Below, piece after piece: positions 7,998 to 16,668 of a stretch of 64,000 nucleotides of DNA (positions within the stretch are counted from its first letter, which is position 1; each line of letters begins with the position of its first letter). This stretch comes from Mollicutes bacterium. Its GTDB lineage: Bacteria > Bacillota_I > Bacilli_A > Izemoplasmatales > Izemoplasmataceae. The position numbers and the translations under genes are program-made. The notes beneath the pieces are model-generated. The model did no database searches and was not told where the DNA came from. It saw nothing but the letters and a program-made list of their open reading frames with translations. The stretch is from assembly GCA_003555335.1 (NCBI GenBank), contig PWHD01000021.1, positions 1 to 64,000 on the forward strand, written 5' to 3'.

Positions 7998-9530
7998 TCA
8001 GTCACGTTTCAGGCGGAAGTTGTTTTCGGGTGTGAAATCGATGGTTTTTTCTTGTTCGAGGGTGGTTGCGGCGAGATCGAAAAGGCTGATGTCATACGAC
8101 TTGAGCAGCGGCGCTTCTTTGAACATCAGATAATCGCCACCGCCCTGGGCGCGGTAGTTGTTGAGCGCGAGGGTGAAAGTCTGGGTGTCTTCGACGGGGA
8201 TTCCCTTAAAGGTTAGCGTCTTCAGTCGTTTCCCTTTTTCACGGGTCAAATCGATTGTATAGTCGATGCCGTCATAGATGTCGTAGTTGTAGTGTTCTTC
8301 TTTCGGGTTCAAAAACGATTCATCTACGCTCAGTTGTCCGTTTTCAAGTTTGAAGTACTCCGCGGTGCGCTCCAAAGCGGCTTTCAGTTGCCGACCGGTG
8401 ACTTTCAGAACTTGCAGTGTGTTCGGGAAGACGAAGTTCGCAGCGATATCGCGCAGATGGATGGTCGCTTCGAAGCCCGGCGCATTGTTCGGAAGCGATG
8501 CGGCCGAAATGTCGGCGCCGGTGGCTTTCAGCTGCATGCGGTTGATCCATTCGAAAAGGGGATGCTTTTGTTCTCTCGCGGTGAGCGGGTCGGTTATCCG
8601 CATCGGGAGGCTGGTGGTTCCGATCGGTTTGTCAAGATAAGTTTGCGTCCTGTCTTCGAGGGGTTTCAGGGCCTTAAGAAGGTTCTCGTCCTCGGCTGCG
8701 GTGTTTTTACGGAGCGCGCCGCTGTGCTTGAAGTTGAAACCGTCGTGCCTGTTTTCGATATCGATGCGGACTTCGCCGAAATCACTGACGTTGGCTCCTG
8801 TCTGTAGAACGATGTTGCCGGTTTGACTGTGGTGGACCGTCGGAAGGTGCTGATGGCCACATAGCAACAGATCGATGCCCGGGATACGCGCGATTTTGTA
8901 ACCCTGGTTCTCATCGGTGTCGCGGCCGATCGGCGCGCCGGTTTCAAGGTCTTTTTCGAAACCACCGTGATAAAGGACCACAAGATAATCAACCTTTTCA
9001 CGCAGAAGCGCCACATAACGCCTGGCGGTCTCGTGGGCGTCAAGGAAGTCGAGGCCTTCGATATGGTCCGGTTTTTCCCAGTTCGGGATATACTGTGTCA
9101 CCAGTCCGATGACGCCGATTTTGAAGCCGCTTTCGAGTGTCTTGATTTTGTAGGGGTTGAAGCTGGGATTACCGTCCTCATCCATGATATTGGCGCAAAG
9201 GACTTTTTCTTCAAGACCCGCCATCACTTTCTTCAGATAATCAAATCCGTAGTTGAAATCATGATTACCGAGATTGATCAGGTCATAGCCCAGATGGTGG
9301 TAGGCGGTGCGGGCGGGGTGGGGTAGTTCCTCCGCGAATTTACGCTGATAATCAAGCATGACGCTTCCTTGCAGGAAATCACCGTTGTCAAGAAGCAGGT
9401 AATTGTCTTTAAGAGACTGCAGATAGGTCTTCAGACGGGAAAGTCCCATGGCAGATTTCTTATTCTTCCCATAGTCGGTGGCGAGAATCTGTCCGTGGAC
9501 ATCGGATGTGTAGATAATCTTGAAATGCAT
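7998..9530 (-). CDS. 5'-nucleotidase / cyclic phosphodiesterase family metallophosphoesterase
   Basis: This is a 510-residue, two-domain enzyme. The N-terminal metallophosphoesterase domain shows TSDVHGQI (D9, H11 region), DNGDFLQGS, GNHDFNYG and CGHQH, the metal-ligand set of the UshA/CpdB/YfkN family. The C-terminal 5'-nucleotidase domain covers about residues 310-500. There is no signal peptide, so it resembles the cytoplasmic YunD type rather than secreted UshA. The ATG at 9530 has AGGAGGT six bases upstream; a GTG six codons earlier lies in front of that site and is excluded. It likely removes phosphate from nucleotides or related esters. It is divergent from the phosphonate-type transporter. 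Confidence 0.85.
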   Translation of the reverse strand: MHFKIIYTSDVHGQILATDYGKNKKSAMGLSRLKTYLQSLKDNYLLLDNGDFLQGSVMLDYQRKFAEELPHPARTAYHHLGYDLINLGNHDFNYGFDYLKKVMAGLEEKVLCANIMDEDGNPSFNPYKIKTLESGFKIGVIGLVTQYIPNWEKPDHIEGLDFLDAHETARRYVALLREKVDYLVVLYHGGFEKDLETGAPIGRDTDENQGYKIARIPGIDLLLCGHQHLPTVHHSQTGNIVLQTGANVSDFGEVRIDIENRHDGFNFKHSGALRKNTAAEDENLLKALKPLEDRTQTYLDKPIGTTSLPMRITDPLTAREQKHPLFEWINRMQLKATGADISAASLPNNAPGFEATIHLRDIAANFVFPNTLQVLKVTGRQLKAALERTAEYFKLENGQLSVDESFLNPKEEHYNYDIYDGIDYTIDLTREKGKRLKTLTFKGIPVEDTQTFTLALNNYRAQGGGDYLMFKEAPLLKSYDISLFDLAATTLEQEKTIDFTPENNFRLKRD

Positions 9531-9556
9531 AACCCTACCTCCTAACACTTTGCTAA

Positions 9557-9565
9557 ATTATAACA
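9557..9565 (-). promoter_or_regulatory. extended -10 box of the nucleotidase gene
   Basis: The minus strand reads TGTTATAAT about 27 bases before the start codon. No clear -35 box was found at the usual distance. Confidence 0.45.
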
Positions 9566-9619
9566 CGAACAACGCTTTCAAGCACAATAAAAGTGTTTCG
9601 ATTTCGTTCTTTATAATTG

Positions 9620-9634
9620 TTTTGATTATCAAAA
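9620..9634. promoter_or_regulatory. 15-base perfect palindrome between divergent genes, possible operator
   Basis: TTTTGAT-T-ATCAAAA is a perfect inverted repeat in the 193-base region between the nucleotidase gene and phnD. It lies 5-10 bases downstream of a TTATAAT motif. Its position and symmetry fit a dimeric repressor site; the protein is unknown. Confidence 0.4.
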
Positions 9635-9723
9635 TTTAGTGCTTCGGGTTTCACAGTTTATGTGCTACTATAAATATGAAATACCAGCAATAATTTTTTT
9701 CATAAAAAAAACAGGAGGGTTTA

Positions 9724-10734
9724 ATGAAAAAATTACTTATTGCAGTAGTGCTACTGGTGGCAGTCTTCTCTTTGTCCGCTTGTGGTCGGGGCGAGAAGGA
9801 CACATTGTCTGTATTCTTTGTCCCCTCAAGGGATGCTCAATACATCCTTGACACCACAGAACCACTGAAGGAACTTCTACTCGAAGAGCTGAACAGCATG
9901 GGTTACAACTTCAAAGAAATCATCATTGAAGTCGGAACATCGTATGAGGCAGTCGGTGAGGGTATGCTCGCCGGTACCGTCGATGTCGGCTTCCTTCCGG
10001 GCGGAACCTATGCCCTTTATTCAGGCGAAGGTGAAGTCGAAGTCATCCTTGCCGCCACCCGCGGCGGACTCAACAAGGATTCAGTTAATCCGGCTGACTG
10101 GAACGATAGCGCGCCGACAGTAGGCGATCCGGACAACCAGGTTACTTATTACCGCAGCCTGATCATCGCCGGCCCGAGTGCTACCGGGCAAGCGCTCGCC
10201 GCCAAGGTCAACAATGGTGAGGAACTGACCTGGGATGACCTGAATAGCGCTACATGGTGCATCCAAGGACCGACCTCTTCCGCAGGTACGGTCTATCCAT
10301 CCGTCTATCTCTTCAACAATTTTGACGGGAAAAAAGTCTCGGATCTCGAAAAAACTGTCTCTCCTGGCGGTTATGGCGCTTCCATGGCCAACCTCGCCAA
10401 CGGCAACTGTGACGTGGCTTCAGCATACGCCGACGCACGCCGCGACTACCATGAGGAGTGGATAACCGATTTCGGCCGAACCGCTTCAATCTGGGAAGAA
10501 ACCAACGTCATTATCGTAACCGACGGTATCTTCAATGATACCATCTCCGTTTCCAACGCCAGTGTTGATGATGAACTCAAGGACGCTTTGGCGACTGCTT
10601 TCATCAATATCATCGGCACAGAAGCCGGCAAGGACATCTTCGAAGTCTATGCGCATCAGGGTTACAAACGCGTAACCGATGCGGATTATGAAGCTGCACG
10701 TATAGCCCAGCAGATCATTCTCGGCGACGATTGA
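9724..10734 (+). CDS. phnD: phosphonate/phosphite-type ABC transporter substrate-binding lipoprotein
   Basis: This is a 336-residue lipoprotein with signal peptide and lipobox LSAC (C20). The rest is a PhnD-like two-lobe binding protein. Family marks include the FVPSRD segment after the start of the mature protein, VDVGFLPGGTY, and a CIQGPTSSAG loop. Proteins of this type bind phosphonates, phosphite or phosphate. AGGAGG precedes the ATG. It is the first gene of phnD-phnC-phnE-phnE. No C-P lyase or phosphite dehydrogenase gene is nearby, so the bound ligand is open. Confidence 0.88.
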   Translation: MKKLLIAVVLLVAVFSLSACGRGEKDTLSVFFVPSRDAQYILDTTEPLKELLLEELNSMGYNFKEIIIEVGTSYEAVGEGMLAGTVDVGFLPGGTYALYSGEGEVEVILAATRGGLNKDSVNPADWNDSAPTVGDPDNQVTYYRSLIIAGPSATGQALAAKVNNGEELTWDDLNSATWCIQGPTSSAGTVYPSVYLFNNFDGKKVSDLEKTVSPGGYGASMANLANGNCDVASAYADARRDYHEEWITDFGRTASIWEETNVIIVTDGIFNDTISVSNASVDDELKDALATAFINIIGTEAGKDIFEVYAHQGYKRVTDADYEAARIAQQIILGDD

Positions 10735-10762
10735 TCACCATCCGGAAATATATGAATCGAAC

Positions 10763-10789
10763 GAGGCTTGTCTTTCTTAGACAAGCCTC
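10763..10789 (+). promoter_or_regulatory. intercistronic hairpin between phnD and phnC
   Basis: An 11-base-pair perfect stem with a five-base loop sits in the 79-base gap. No T run follows, so it is not a normal terminator. Such hairpins often protect the 3' end of the binding-protein message and keep its level above that of the membrane parts. Confidence 0.55.
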
Positions 10790-10813
10790 ATTCTAAAAAG
10801 AGAGGCTCAGTTC

Positions 10814-11602
10814 ATGATTAAATTTGATAAAGTCGGAAAAACCTACCCAAACGGTACCGTTGCGCTCAAAGAGGTTTCTCTGGAGATAAACCAGGGTGAG
10901 TTCGTCGCCATCATCGGTTTGAGTGGTGCGGGCAAGAGCACCCTCATCAAACTCATCAACAAAATGCACGGTGTTACCAAAGGAACCCTCACCGTCAACG
11001 ACACCGTCGTCAATGCCGAACTGAAAGGCAAACATCTTCGTGCTTTCAGGCGTAGAATCGGCATGGTCTTCCAGTCGTTCAACCTGATCGGAAGAACGAG
11101 TGTCATCCGCAATGTCCTCGCCGCACGTGTCGCAGAAATGAACTTCATCCAAAGCCTTTTCGGACTTTATTCCAAGGACGACAAGATCAAAGCGCTTGAA
11201 GCCCTGGACAAGGTCGGCATCCTGGAAAAGGCCTACACACGCGCCGAGCAGCTTTCCGGTGGTCAGCAACAACGTGTCGCGCTAGCGCGTACCATCGCCC
11301 AGGACCCGTCGATCATCTTAGCGGATGAACCCGTCGCTTCTTTGGATCCGATCACCGCCAACCAGGTCATGAAGGACTTTGCAAGAGTCAACAAGGATCT
11401 GAACATGACCGTCATCGCCAACATGCACCACGTCGACATGGCCTTGAAGTATGCCAAGCGGGTCATTGGCATCAGAGACGGGGTAATCGTCTATGACGGA
11501 CCCTCAAGCGAGGTCAACGAATCCTTGTTGAAGGAAATCTACGGGCGTGATATCACCGATGAGGATATCATGTTCAAAGATGATGAAGAACAACAAGCCT
11601 AA
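10814..11602 (+). CDS. phnC: phosphonate-type ABC transporter ATP-binding protein
   Basis: This is a 262-residue ABC ATPase of the PhnC family. The Walker A motif is GLSGAGKS (35-42). A Q-loop (GMVFQSFNL), the signature LSGGQQQR, Walker B ILADEP and a switch histidine in NMHHVD follow. The length and the GRTSVIRNVLAAR segment are typical of PhnC. It powers import through the two PhnE permeases encoded next. A purine-rich AGAGAGG site lies ten bases before the ATG. The 3' end overlaps the next gene, implying coupled translation. Confidence 0.92.
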   Translation: MIKFDKVGKTYPNGTVALKEVSLEINQGEFVAIIGLSGAGKSTLIKLINKMHGVTKGTLTVNDTVVNAELKGKHLRAFRRRIGMVFQSFNLIGRTSVIRNVLAARVAEMNFIQSLFGLYSKDDKIKALEALDKVGILEKAYTRAEQLSGGQQQRVALARTIAQDPSIILADEPVASLDPITANQVMKDFARVNKDLNMTVIANMHHVDMALKYAKRVIGIRDGVIVYDGPSSEVNESLLKEIYGRDITDEDIMFKDDEEQQA

Positions 11603-12569
11603 TCCACTGACCTTGCTGGGAAGGAGACTTAAAAACACCTCCCGCAAGCTCACCTTCCGTCCCAAAGAGGCAGCGACCCCTGCTTCGGCGGATGGCGCCA
11701 CCATGAACGCCGCGCCCTTGTTGAGCGATAAGATCAAGACAACGATCAACAAGCTGACCGTCCAGACGAAAAACGTGCGTACCTACACACTTTTCGACGG
11801 AACCACCGTGCTCGAACCCTTTTCCAAAACACCGCTCATCTTCCTCATATTGGGTACATTATCCGTTATTTCCTGGAACGTGACCAATATCAACCTATTC
11901 TATCTTTTCAGCAGATTCTCCAATTTCTTCGATATCCTGTGGCGGATGACAAGTCCTCGGTGGAGCTATTTCAGTACTGCCATCGGACCGATGCTCGACA
12001 CCATCCAGATGTCTTTTCTCGGCAGCCTCATCGGTGCGCTTTTGGCCTTGCCCGTGGCATTCCTTTCCGCCAGCAACATCACCAAGAACCGTTTTGTGCT
12101 CGGTTCCACAAGATTCATGCTTTCGCTCATCCGGACACTGCCGGTTCTGGTCTATGCGGCCATCCTCACCCTTGCATTCGGCTTCGGTGTTTTCGCCGGA
12201 ACCATCGCCATCATCCTTTTCACCTTCGGTATCTTGAGCAAAATGATGTATGAGAATATCGAAACTGTCGATTTGGGTGCCTACGGAGCGATCGAAGCGA
12301 CCGGTGCCTCGAAACCGAAAGCGTTCGTGACCGCAATCTTTCCGCAGATCATGCCTTCTTACCTTTCTTATTCCCTTTACAGTTTCGAGATCAACATCCG
12401 CTACGCGGCCATTCTCGGTTATGTCGGGGCCGGAGGGATCGGACTTCTGTTCGATGACCGGATGGCCTGGCGCCGTTATCAAGATGTCGCAATACTCATC
12501 ATCATGCTCTTTGTTGTGGTCTTCACCATTGAAAATATCTCTAGATATCTCAGAAAGAGGTTGTCATAA
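11580..12569 (+). CDS. phnE: phosphonate-type ABC transporter permease, first copy
   Basis: This is a 329-residue permease of the PhnE family. A polar N-terminal extension of about 75 residues precedes six predicted membrane segments. The cytoplasmic coupling loop (EATGASKPKAF...FPQIMPSY) matches the EAA motif that contacts the ATPase. I chose one of two adjacent ATG codons at 11580/11583, which overlaps phnC by about 20 bases; a GTG at 11547 would add eleven residues. The extension is not shared by the second PhnE. It pairs with that copy to form a heterodimeric channel. Confidence 0.85.
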   Translation: MMKNNKPNPLTLLGRRLKNTSRKLTFRPKEAATPASADGATMNAAPLLSDKIKTTINKLTVQTKNVRTYTLFDGTTVLEPFSKTPLIFLILGTLSVISWNVTNINLFYLFSRFSNFFDILWRMTSPRWSYFSTAIGPMLDTIQMSFLGSLIGALLALPVAFLSASNITKNRFVLGSTRFMLSLIRTLPVLVYAAILTLAFGFGVFAGTIAIILFTFGILSKMMYENIETVDLGAYGAIEATGASKPKAFVTAIFPQIMPSYLSYSLYSFEINIRYAAILGYVGAGGIGLLFDDRMAWRRYQDVAILIIMLFVVVFTIENISRYLRKRLS

Positions 12570-13387
12570 TGGAAAAGAAACTGACCGTCAAAGAGATGCT
12601 GGACAAACAGCCCAAGCATCATCTCACCATTGTGCTGACCATTCTCATTCTGGGATCAATGACCCTTTGGAGCATGGCCGCGATCTCGATTCCGTCCACC
12701 AACGAAGGCGGAATCACCATCATCAGATCAATTTTACGATCCTTGGCCGATCCGAACCGGGACTGGTTGTTCACGCTTAGGCCGATTGGCATCCCCAGAC
12801 AGATGTTCGAAACCGTCTCCATCGCCTTCCTCGGAACCATTCTCGGGGCAATCCTGGCACTGCCACTTGCGTTCGTTAGCAGTCGCAACATCACCGGACG
12901 GCTCTATTCCTTCATCGGCATCCTTTCGGTCACTTTGATCAGGACATTCCCCGTCTTCGTCCTTGGTCTGATGTTCGTCCGCGTGACCGGACCCGGACCA
13001 TTCGCCGGTGTCATGACCATCGGCCTGGCCTCGATCGGCATGATGACCAAACTCTATGTCGAATCCATAGAAGACATCGACAAGGGTGTCATCGAGGCCC
13101 TCGACGCCACCGGTGCGAACACCCTGCAGAAAATCCGCTACGGCATTATTCCTCAGCTTAGCGCCAACTTCATATCGAACTCCATCTACCGTTTTGAAAT
13201 CAATGTCCGTAACGCCACCATCCTGGGCCTCGTCGGCGCGGGCGGTATCGGATCGACGTTGATCTGGGCCATGTCGGCCTACCGCTGGAAAGATGCGGCC
13301 GCCGCACTATGGGGTATCATCATCGTGGTCCTTGTCATCGAGTTCATCTCGACGAGAATCAGACGCAAGCTTGCCAGTTCGGACTAA
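12569..13387 (+). CDS. phnE: phosphonate-type ABC transporter permease, second copy
   Basis: This is a 272-residue PhnE-type permease with six hydrophobic segments and the coupling loop EALDATGANTLQKIRYGIIPQL. Its ATG shares one base with the stop of the first phnE (TAATG). AGAAAGAGG lies eight bases upstream. Near-identical loop and membrane layout show that the two permeases are ancient paralogues. Two phnE genes behind phnDC are common in Bacillota transporters of this family. It is the last gene of the operon, before a terminator. Confidence 0.9.
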   Translation: MEKKLTVKEMLDKQPKHHLTIVLTILILGSMTLWSMAAISIPSTNEGGITIIRSILRSLADPNRDWLFTLRPIGIPRQMFETVSIAFLGTILGAILALPLAFVSSRNITGRLYSFIGILSVTLIRTFPVFVLGLMFVRVTGPGPFAGVMTIGLASIGMMTKLYVESIEDIDKGVIEALDATGANTLQKIRYGIIPQLSANFISNSIYRFEINVRNATILGLVGAGGIGSTLIWAMSAYRWKDAAAALWGIIIVVLVIEFISTRIRRKLASSD

Positions 13388-13420
13388 AAGACAACTAGTA
13401 TTATATCCACAGACATGAAG

Positions 13421-13448
13421 GATACCGTTATCGCGGTATCTTTTTTTC
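13421..13448 (+). terminator. intrinsic terminator of the phn operon
   Basis: GATACCG (13421-13427) pairs with CGGTATC (13434-13440), followed by TTTTTTTCTT. Confidence 0.85.
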
Positions 13449-13531
13449 TTCTTATTTTTATCATCGCTTGGACAGGTCACAAAGAAATCCACCATGGAAC
13501 CACGGATTTCCCATCTTCTTCTTCCATAGCC

Positions 13532-13560
13532 TTGTAACGGATAATAATCTGTGTTATATT
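13532..13560 (+). promoter_or_regulatory. promoter upstream of rocD
   Basis: TTGTAA and TATATT are separated by exactly 17 bases. The transcript would have a leader of about 105 bases before the rocD start. Confidence 0.6.
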
Positions 13561-13626
13561 GATTATGTTGTCAGTCATAAAAGCGTTTTCATCAACGACA
13601 CTTATCAGATGAAAAAGAAAAAATTA

Positions 13627-13671
13627 GAGGAGGAAAAGATTCCGTTTTCATTTCGGAATCAAAAAAATCGA
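13627..13671 (+). promoter_or_regulatory. hairpin between the ribosome site and the rocD start
   Basis: The only strong ribosome site, GAGGAGG at 13627-13633, lies 37 bases before the ATG. A 7-base-pair hairpin (GATTCCG 13638-13644 with CGGAATC 13654-13660) sits between them and would shorten the distance to 14 bases. A 21-codon frame starting at 13609 ends in a TGA that overlaps the rocD ATG, so translational coupling from a leader peptide is also possible. Confidence 0.4.
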
Positions 13672-14873
13672 TGAAAACTTCAAGAGAATTCATGGAACTC
13701 GAAGCAAAATACGGTGCGAAGAACTACGCCCCGATTCCCGTCGTCATCAGCAAGGCGAAAGGAATCTGGGTCTGGGACCCCGAAGGCCGCAAATACATGG
13801 ACTGCCTCGCGTCTTATTCCGCCGTCAACCAGGGCCATCTTCATCCACGGATCATCAATGCCGTCAAAACCCAGATGGAACAGCTCACCCTCACCTCCCG
13901 CGCGTTTTACAACAACCGACTCGGACATTTCCTGAAAAAGCTTTGCGAAGTTTCCGGACTAGAAGTCGCGCTACCAATGAACACCGGTGCCGAAGCCGTC
14001 GAAACCGGCATCAAGATCGCCCGTCGCTGGGGTTATCGTAAAAAAGGTGTCGAACAGAACAAAGCCGAAATCATCGTCTGTGAGAACAACTTCCACGGCC
14101 GTACCTCTACCATCATCAGTTTCTCCAATGATGAAAACGCGGCTGCGGATTACGGACCCTACACCCCCGGATTCAAAAGTGTGCCCTTCAACGACACCGA
14201 AGCCCTCGATCAAGCCATCACCAAGAACACGGTGGCATTCCTGGTCGAACCCATCCAGGGCGAGGCCGGCGTCATCATCCCCGATGAGGGCTATCTGAAG
14301 AAAGTCCGCGAAATCTGTACGAAACACAATGTCCTTCTGATCACCGATGAAATCCAGACCGGTTTTTGCCGGACCGGCAAGATGTTTTGTTTCATGCACG
14401 ACGACATCGAACCCGACATCCTCCTGGTCGGCAAGGCCCTAGGCGGCGGCGTCATGCCTGTCTCGGCGGCCATCTCGCGCCATGACATCATGGACGTCAT
14501 CACCCCCGGTTCCCACGGAAGCACCTTCGGCGGCAACCCGCTCGGTGCCGTGATCGGCGAAACCTCCATCGATGTTCTCATCGATGAGAAACTCGATCAG
14601 CGCTCCGAGGAACTCGGCGATTATTTCCTTGAAGAGATCAAAAAAATCAACTCACCGATCTTCAAGGAAGTCAGAGGCAAGGGCCTCTTCGTCGCCATCC
14701 AACTCAAAGATGAAGCCGGCAAGGCTCGGGTCTATACCGAGAAACTCAAGGAAAAAGGCCTGCTCGCCAAGGAGACCCACGTCCACACCATCCGTCTCGC
14801 CCCGCCACTGATCATCAAAAAAGACGAAATCGACTGGGCGTTATCCGTTCTGAAAGACACCTTCCCGAATTGA
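13671..14873 (+). CDS. rocD: ornithine--oxo-acid aminotransferase
   Basis: This is a 400-residue class III PLP aminotransferase. The PLP lysine is K255 in LLVGKALGGG, and the cofactor-binding aspartate is D226 in TDEIQTGFCRTG, the RocD form of that motif. MNTGAEAVE binds the phosphate region. The enzyme converts ornithine and 2-oxoglutarate to glutamate semialdehyde and glutamate, linking arginine or ornithine breakdown with proline and glutamate. It stands alone, without arginase or proC beside it. The ATG at 13671 matches the family N-terminus; an ATG at 13692 is an alternative. The unusual leader is described separately. Confidence 0.92.
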   Translation: MKTSREFMELEAKYGAKNYAPIPVVISKAKGIWVWDPEGRKYMDCLASYSAVNQGHLHPRIINAVKTQMEQLTLTSRAFYNNRLGHFLKKLCEVSGLEVALPMNTGAEAVETGIKIARRWGYRKKGVEQNKAEIIVCENNFHGRTSTIISFSNDENAAADYGPYTPGFKSVPFNDTEALDQAITKNTVAFLVEPIQGEAGVIIPDEGYLKKVREICTKHNVLLITDEIQTGFCRTGKMFCFMHDDIEPDILLVGKALGGGVMPVSAAISRHDIMDVITPGSHGSTFGGNPLGAVIGETSIDVLIDEKLDQRSEELGDYFLEEIKKINSPIFKEVRGKGLFVAIQLKDEAGKARVYTEKLKEKGLLAKETHVHTIRLAPPLIIKKDEIDWALSVLKDTFPN

Positions 14874-14881
14874 GTGTGAAG

Positions 14882-14913
14882 AGATTTCCACATTTTTTGT
14901 GGAAATCTTTTTT
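14882..14913 (+). terminator. intrinsic terminator of rocD
   Basis: An 11-base-pair perfect stem (14882-14892 with 14898-14908) closes a TTTTT loop and runs into a TTTTTT tract. Confidence 0.9.
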
Positions 14914-15036
14914 ATCGCCGTGTCCCATGCAACACGGTCGCTTGTTCTTATATCTCAATACGGAAAATCGGAACGTTTCATCCGAAATCGTCCCTGTTGT
15001 GATAAAATCAAGGTAAGCATCAAAGGAGGTGCCCCG

Positions 15037-16632
15037 ATGAAAAAAATGATCGCCACGCTACTCTTCCTTTCATTATTCATTCTGCAAGCCTGCGGCGGTG
15101 AACAAGTCCGTACAATCACCGCTGAAAGAACCTTCGATTTCACGAGTTTCGCCGAAGAATACACCCTCGACGATGACGTGCTCACCCTTTTTTATTTCAC
15201 CGAGTCAGGCATTCCCTATGTCGATGTCGAATCCTTTTTGAGGTTGCTTGACGGGGGGCGCGCAACCGGCGCACTCGATATGGATCGCCTCGTGATCACG
15301 TATGAGGATGATCGAATCATGATCGAAAGCGAACCCGAACCCAACGAGGACGCCCTGGAGGATGACCCCTTGGACGACGAACCGCTCACACTGACGATGG
15401 ATTTCAATGAAAACAAGGCGACGGTGAGCCGCTACGGCTTTTTCTCATCCTTCCAACAAGCCACCCAGACCGACTTCGGCGCCGGTTTGGAGGTCGTCGA
15501 TTTCATCTACGACCTGAAAGACCCGGTCACGTTCGATTTCGGTGCTTATCAGTTCGAACTTCATCGGCATGACGCTTATTATCTCATGCCCTTCCATATC
15601 GCCAACCTGTTTTTTTCAGGCTCCATGTTCGATGTCTATTACAACGGCGACCGTCTGATCGGCGTCGACACCTACCAACTGACCCGGATCGACGAGACCC
15701 TCGCCATGGAACTGCTGGTGAGTCCCTACAACAATACGACAATGTCATCAGAGCTCAAAGACAGCGTCTATCACTATCTCGCTTTCTCCTTCGACTATTT
15801 CTACGGTCTTAAGAACGATCAAAACGTCTCGACCTACTACGACGTCCTCAGTCGAAGCATGACGCGGGGAAGCGACGCCGCCCACTACGGCGCCATCCTT
15901 GATTTCACCCTCGGCCTCGACGACCTTCACACCGCCTTTTTGATGACCGGCATGTACGCGATCGACTACGCACCCAACATCACCTGGAACGATCTCGGCC
16001 CTCGCACAAGAAATTTCTATGAAACGCCGTCACAGCTGCCCGAAAACTACTGCGTGAACGATGCCGTCATCTACTATGACAATGACACCGTCGCAAGCAT
16101 TCCCTTGAAAGGATTCGACGCCGACACACCCGAAACCTTCAAAGCCGCGCTCGACTTGATTGACGCGAAAGGCACCGTCAATGACATCATCATCGACCTC
16201 TCCTGCAACACCGGCGGCATCGTCGGCGTCATGCTTCAGACGCTCGGGTTCATCACCGATGAGACCATCCCCATGCACCGCATGAACAGCGGTGACTTGT
16301 CCACCGCCACGACCTTTGTCGCCTCCGAAACCGTCGCAAGAGATTACAACTGGCATTTCAAAGTCTCGCCGCGCACCTTCAGCGCCGGCAATATGATGGC
16401 CCAGATCGCCATCGAGATGGAACTCGGCACCGTCTTCGGTCAGGATACCCACGGCGGCGCCGCCTCGATCAAGACGAACATCACACCGAGCGGGGCGATC
16501 CTGATCATGAGCTCACCGAGCCTGATGACCGATGCGCACTACGAAAGTTTAGAGATGGGTATCAATATCACCGACAAACTGCCCCTTGAAGATTATGACA
16601 ATGAAGCCGCCATCCTCGACATCATCCGCTAA
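15037..16632 (+). CDS. S41-family peptidase lipoprotein
   Basis: This is a 531-residue lipoprotein with lipobox LQAC (C19). Residues from about 370 on look like the catalytic half of a C-terminal-processing (S41) protease: a strand-loop DIIIDLSCNTGGIVG, then SPRTFSAGNMMAQIA, which would hold the nucleophilic serine, then TVFGQDTHGGAAS. A lysine that would complete the Ser-Lys dyad could not be placed with certainty. The N-terminal half is an acidic, unrecognised extracellular region. AAAGGAGGT lies six bases before the ATG at 15037. The protein sits on the outer face of the membrane and is a single-gene unit between two terminators. Confidence 0.75.
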   Translation: MKKMIATLLFLSLFILQACGGEQVRTITAERTFDFTSFAEEYTLDDDVLTLFYFTESGIPYVDVESFLRLLDGGRATGALDMDRLVITYEDDRIMIESEPEPNEDALEDDPLDDEPLTLTMDFNENKATVSRYGFFSSFQQATQTDFGAGLEVVDFIYDLKDPVTFDFGAYQFELHRHDAYYLMPFHIANLFFSGSMFDVYYNGDRLIGVDTYQLTRIDETLAMELLVSPYNNTTMSSELKDSVYHYLAFSFDYFYGLKNDQNVSTYYDVLSRSMTRGSDAAHYGAILDFTLGLDDLHTAFLMTGMYAIDYAPNITWNDLGPRTRNFYETPSQLPENYCVNDAVIYYDNDTVASIPLKGFDADTPETFKAALDLIDAKGTVNDIIIDLSCNTGGIVGVMLQTLGFITDETIPMHRMNSGDLSTATTFVASETVARDYNWHFKVSPRTFSAGNMMAQIAIEMELGTVFGQDTHGGAASIKTNITPSGAILIMSSPSLMTDAHYESLEMGINITDKLPLEDYDNEAAILDIIR

Positions 16633-16668
16633 AAAAAGCCTTTCCCTGTTCACGGGAAAGGCTTTTTT
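16632..16668. terminator. bidirectional terminator between convergent genes
   Basis: GCCTTTCCC (16638-16646) pairs with GGGAAAGGC (16654-16662). Six A precede and six T follow, so it works for the S41 gene on the plus strand and the nitrilase-family gene on the minus strand. Confidence 0.88.

Noticed and set aside
10763..10789. Terminator between phnD and phnC
   Set aside because: The stem is perfect but no T run follows, and phnC has no promoter of its own, so it is listed as an intercistronic hairpin.
13484..13510. GAAATCC/GGATTTC hairpin after the phn operon as a second terminator
   Set aside because: No T run follows on the plus strand; the hairpin at 13421-13448 is the clear terminator.
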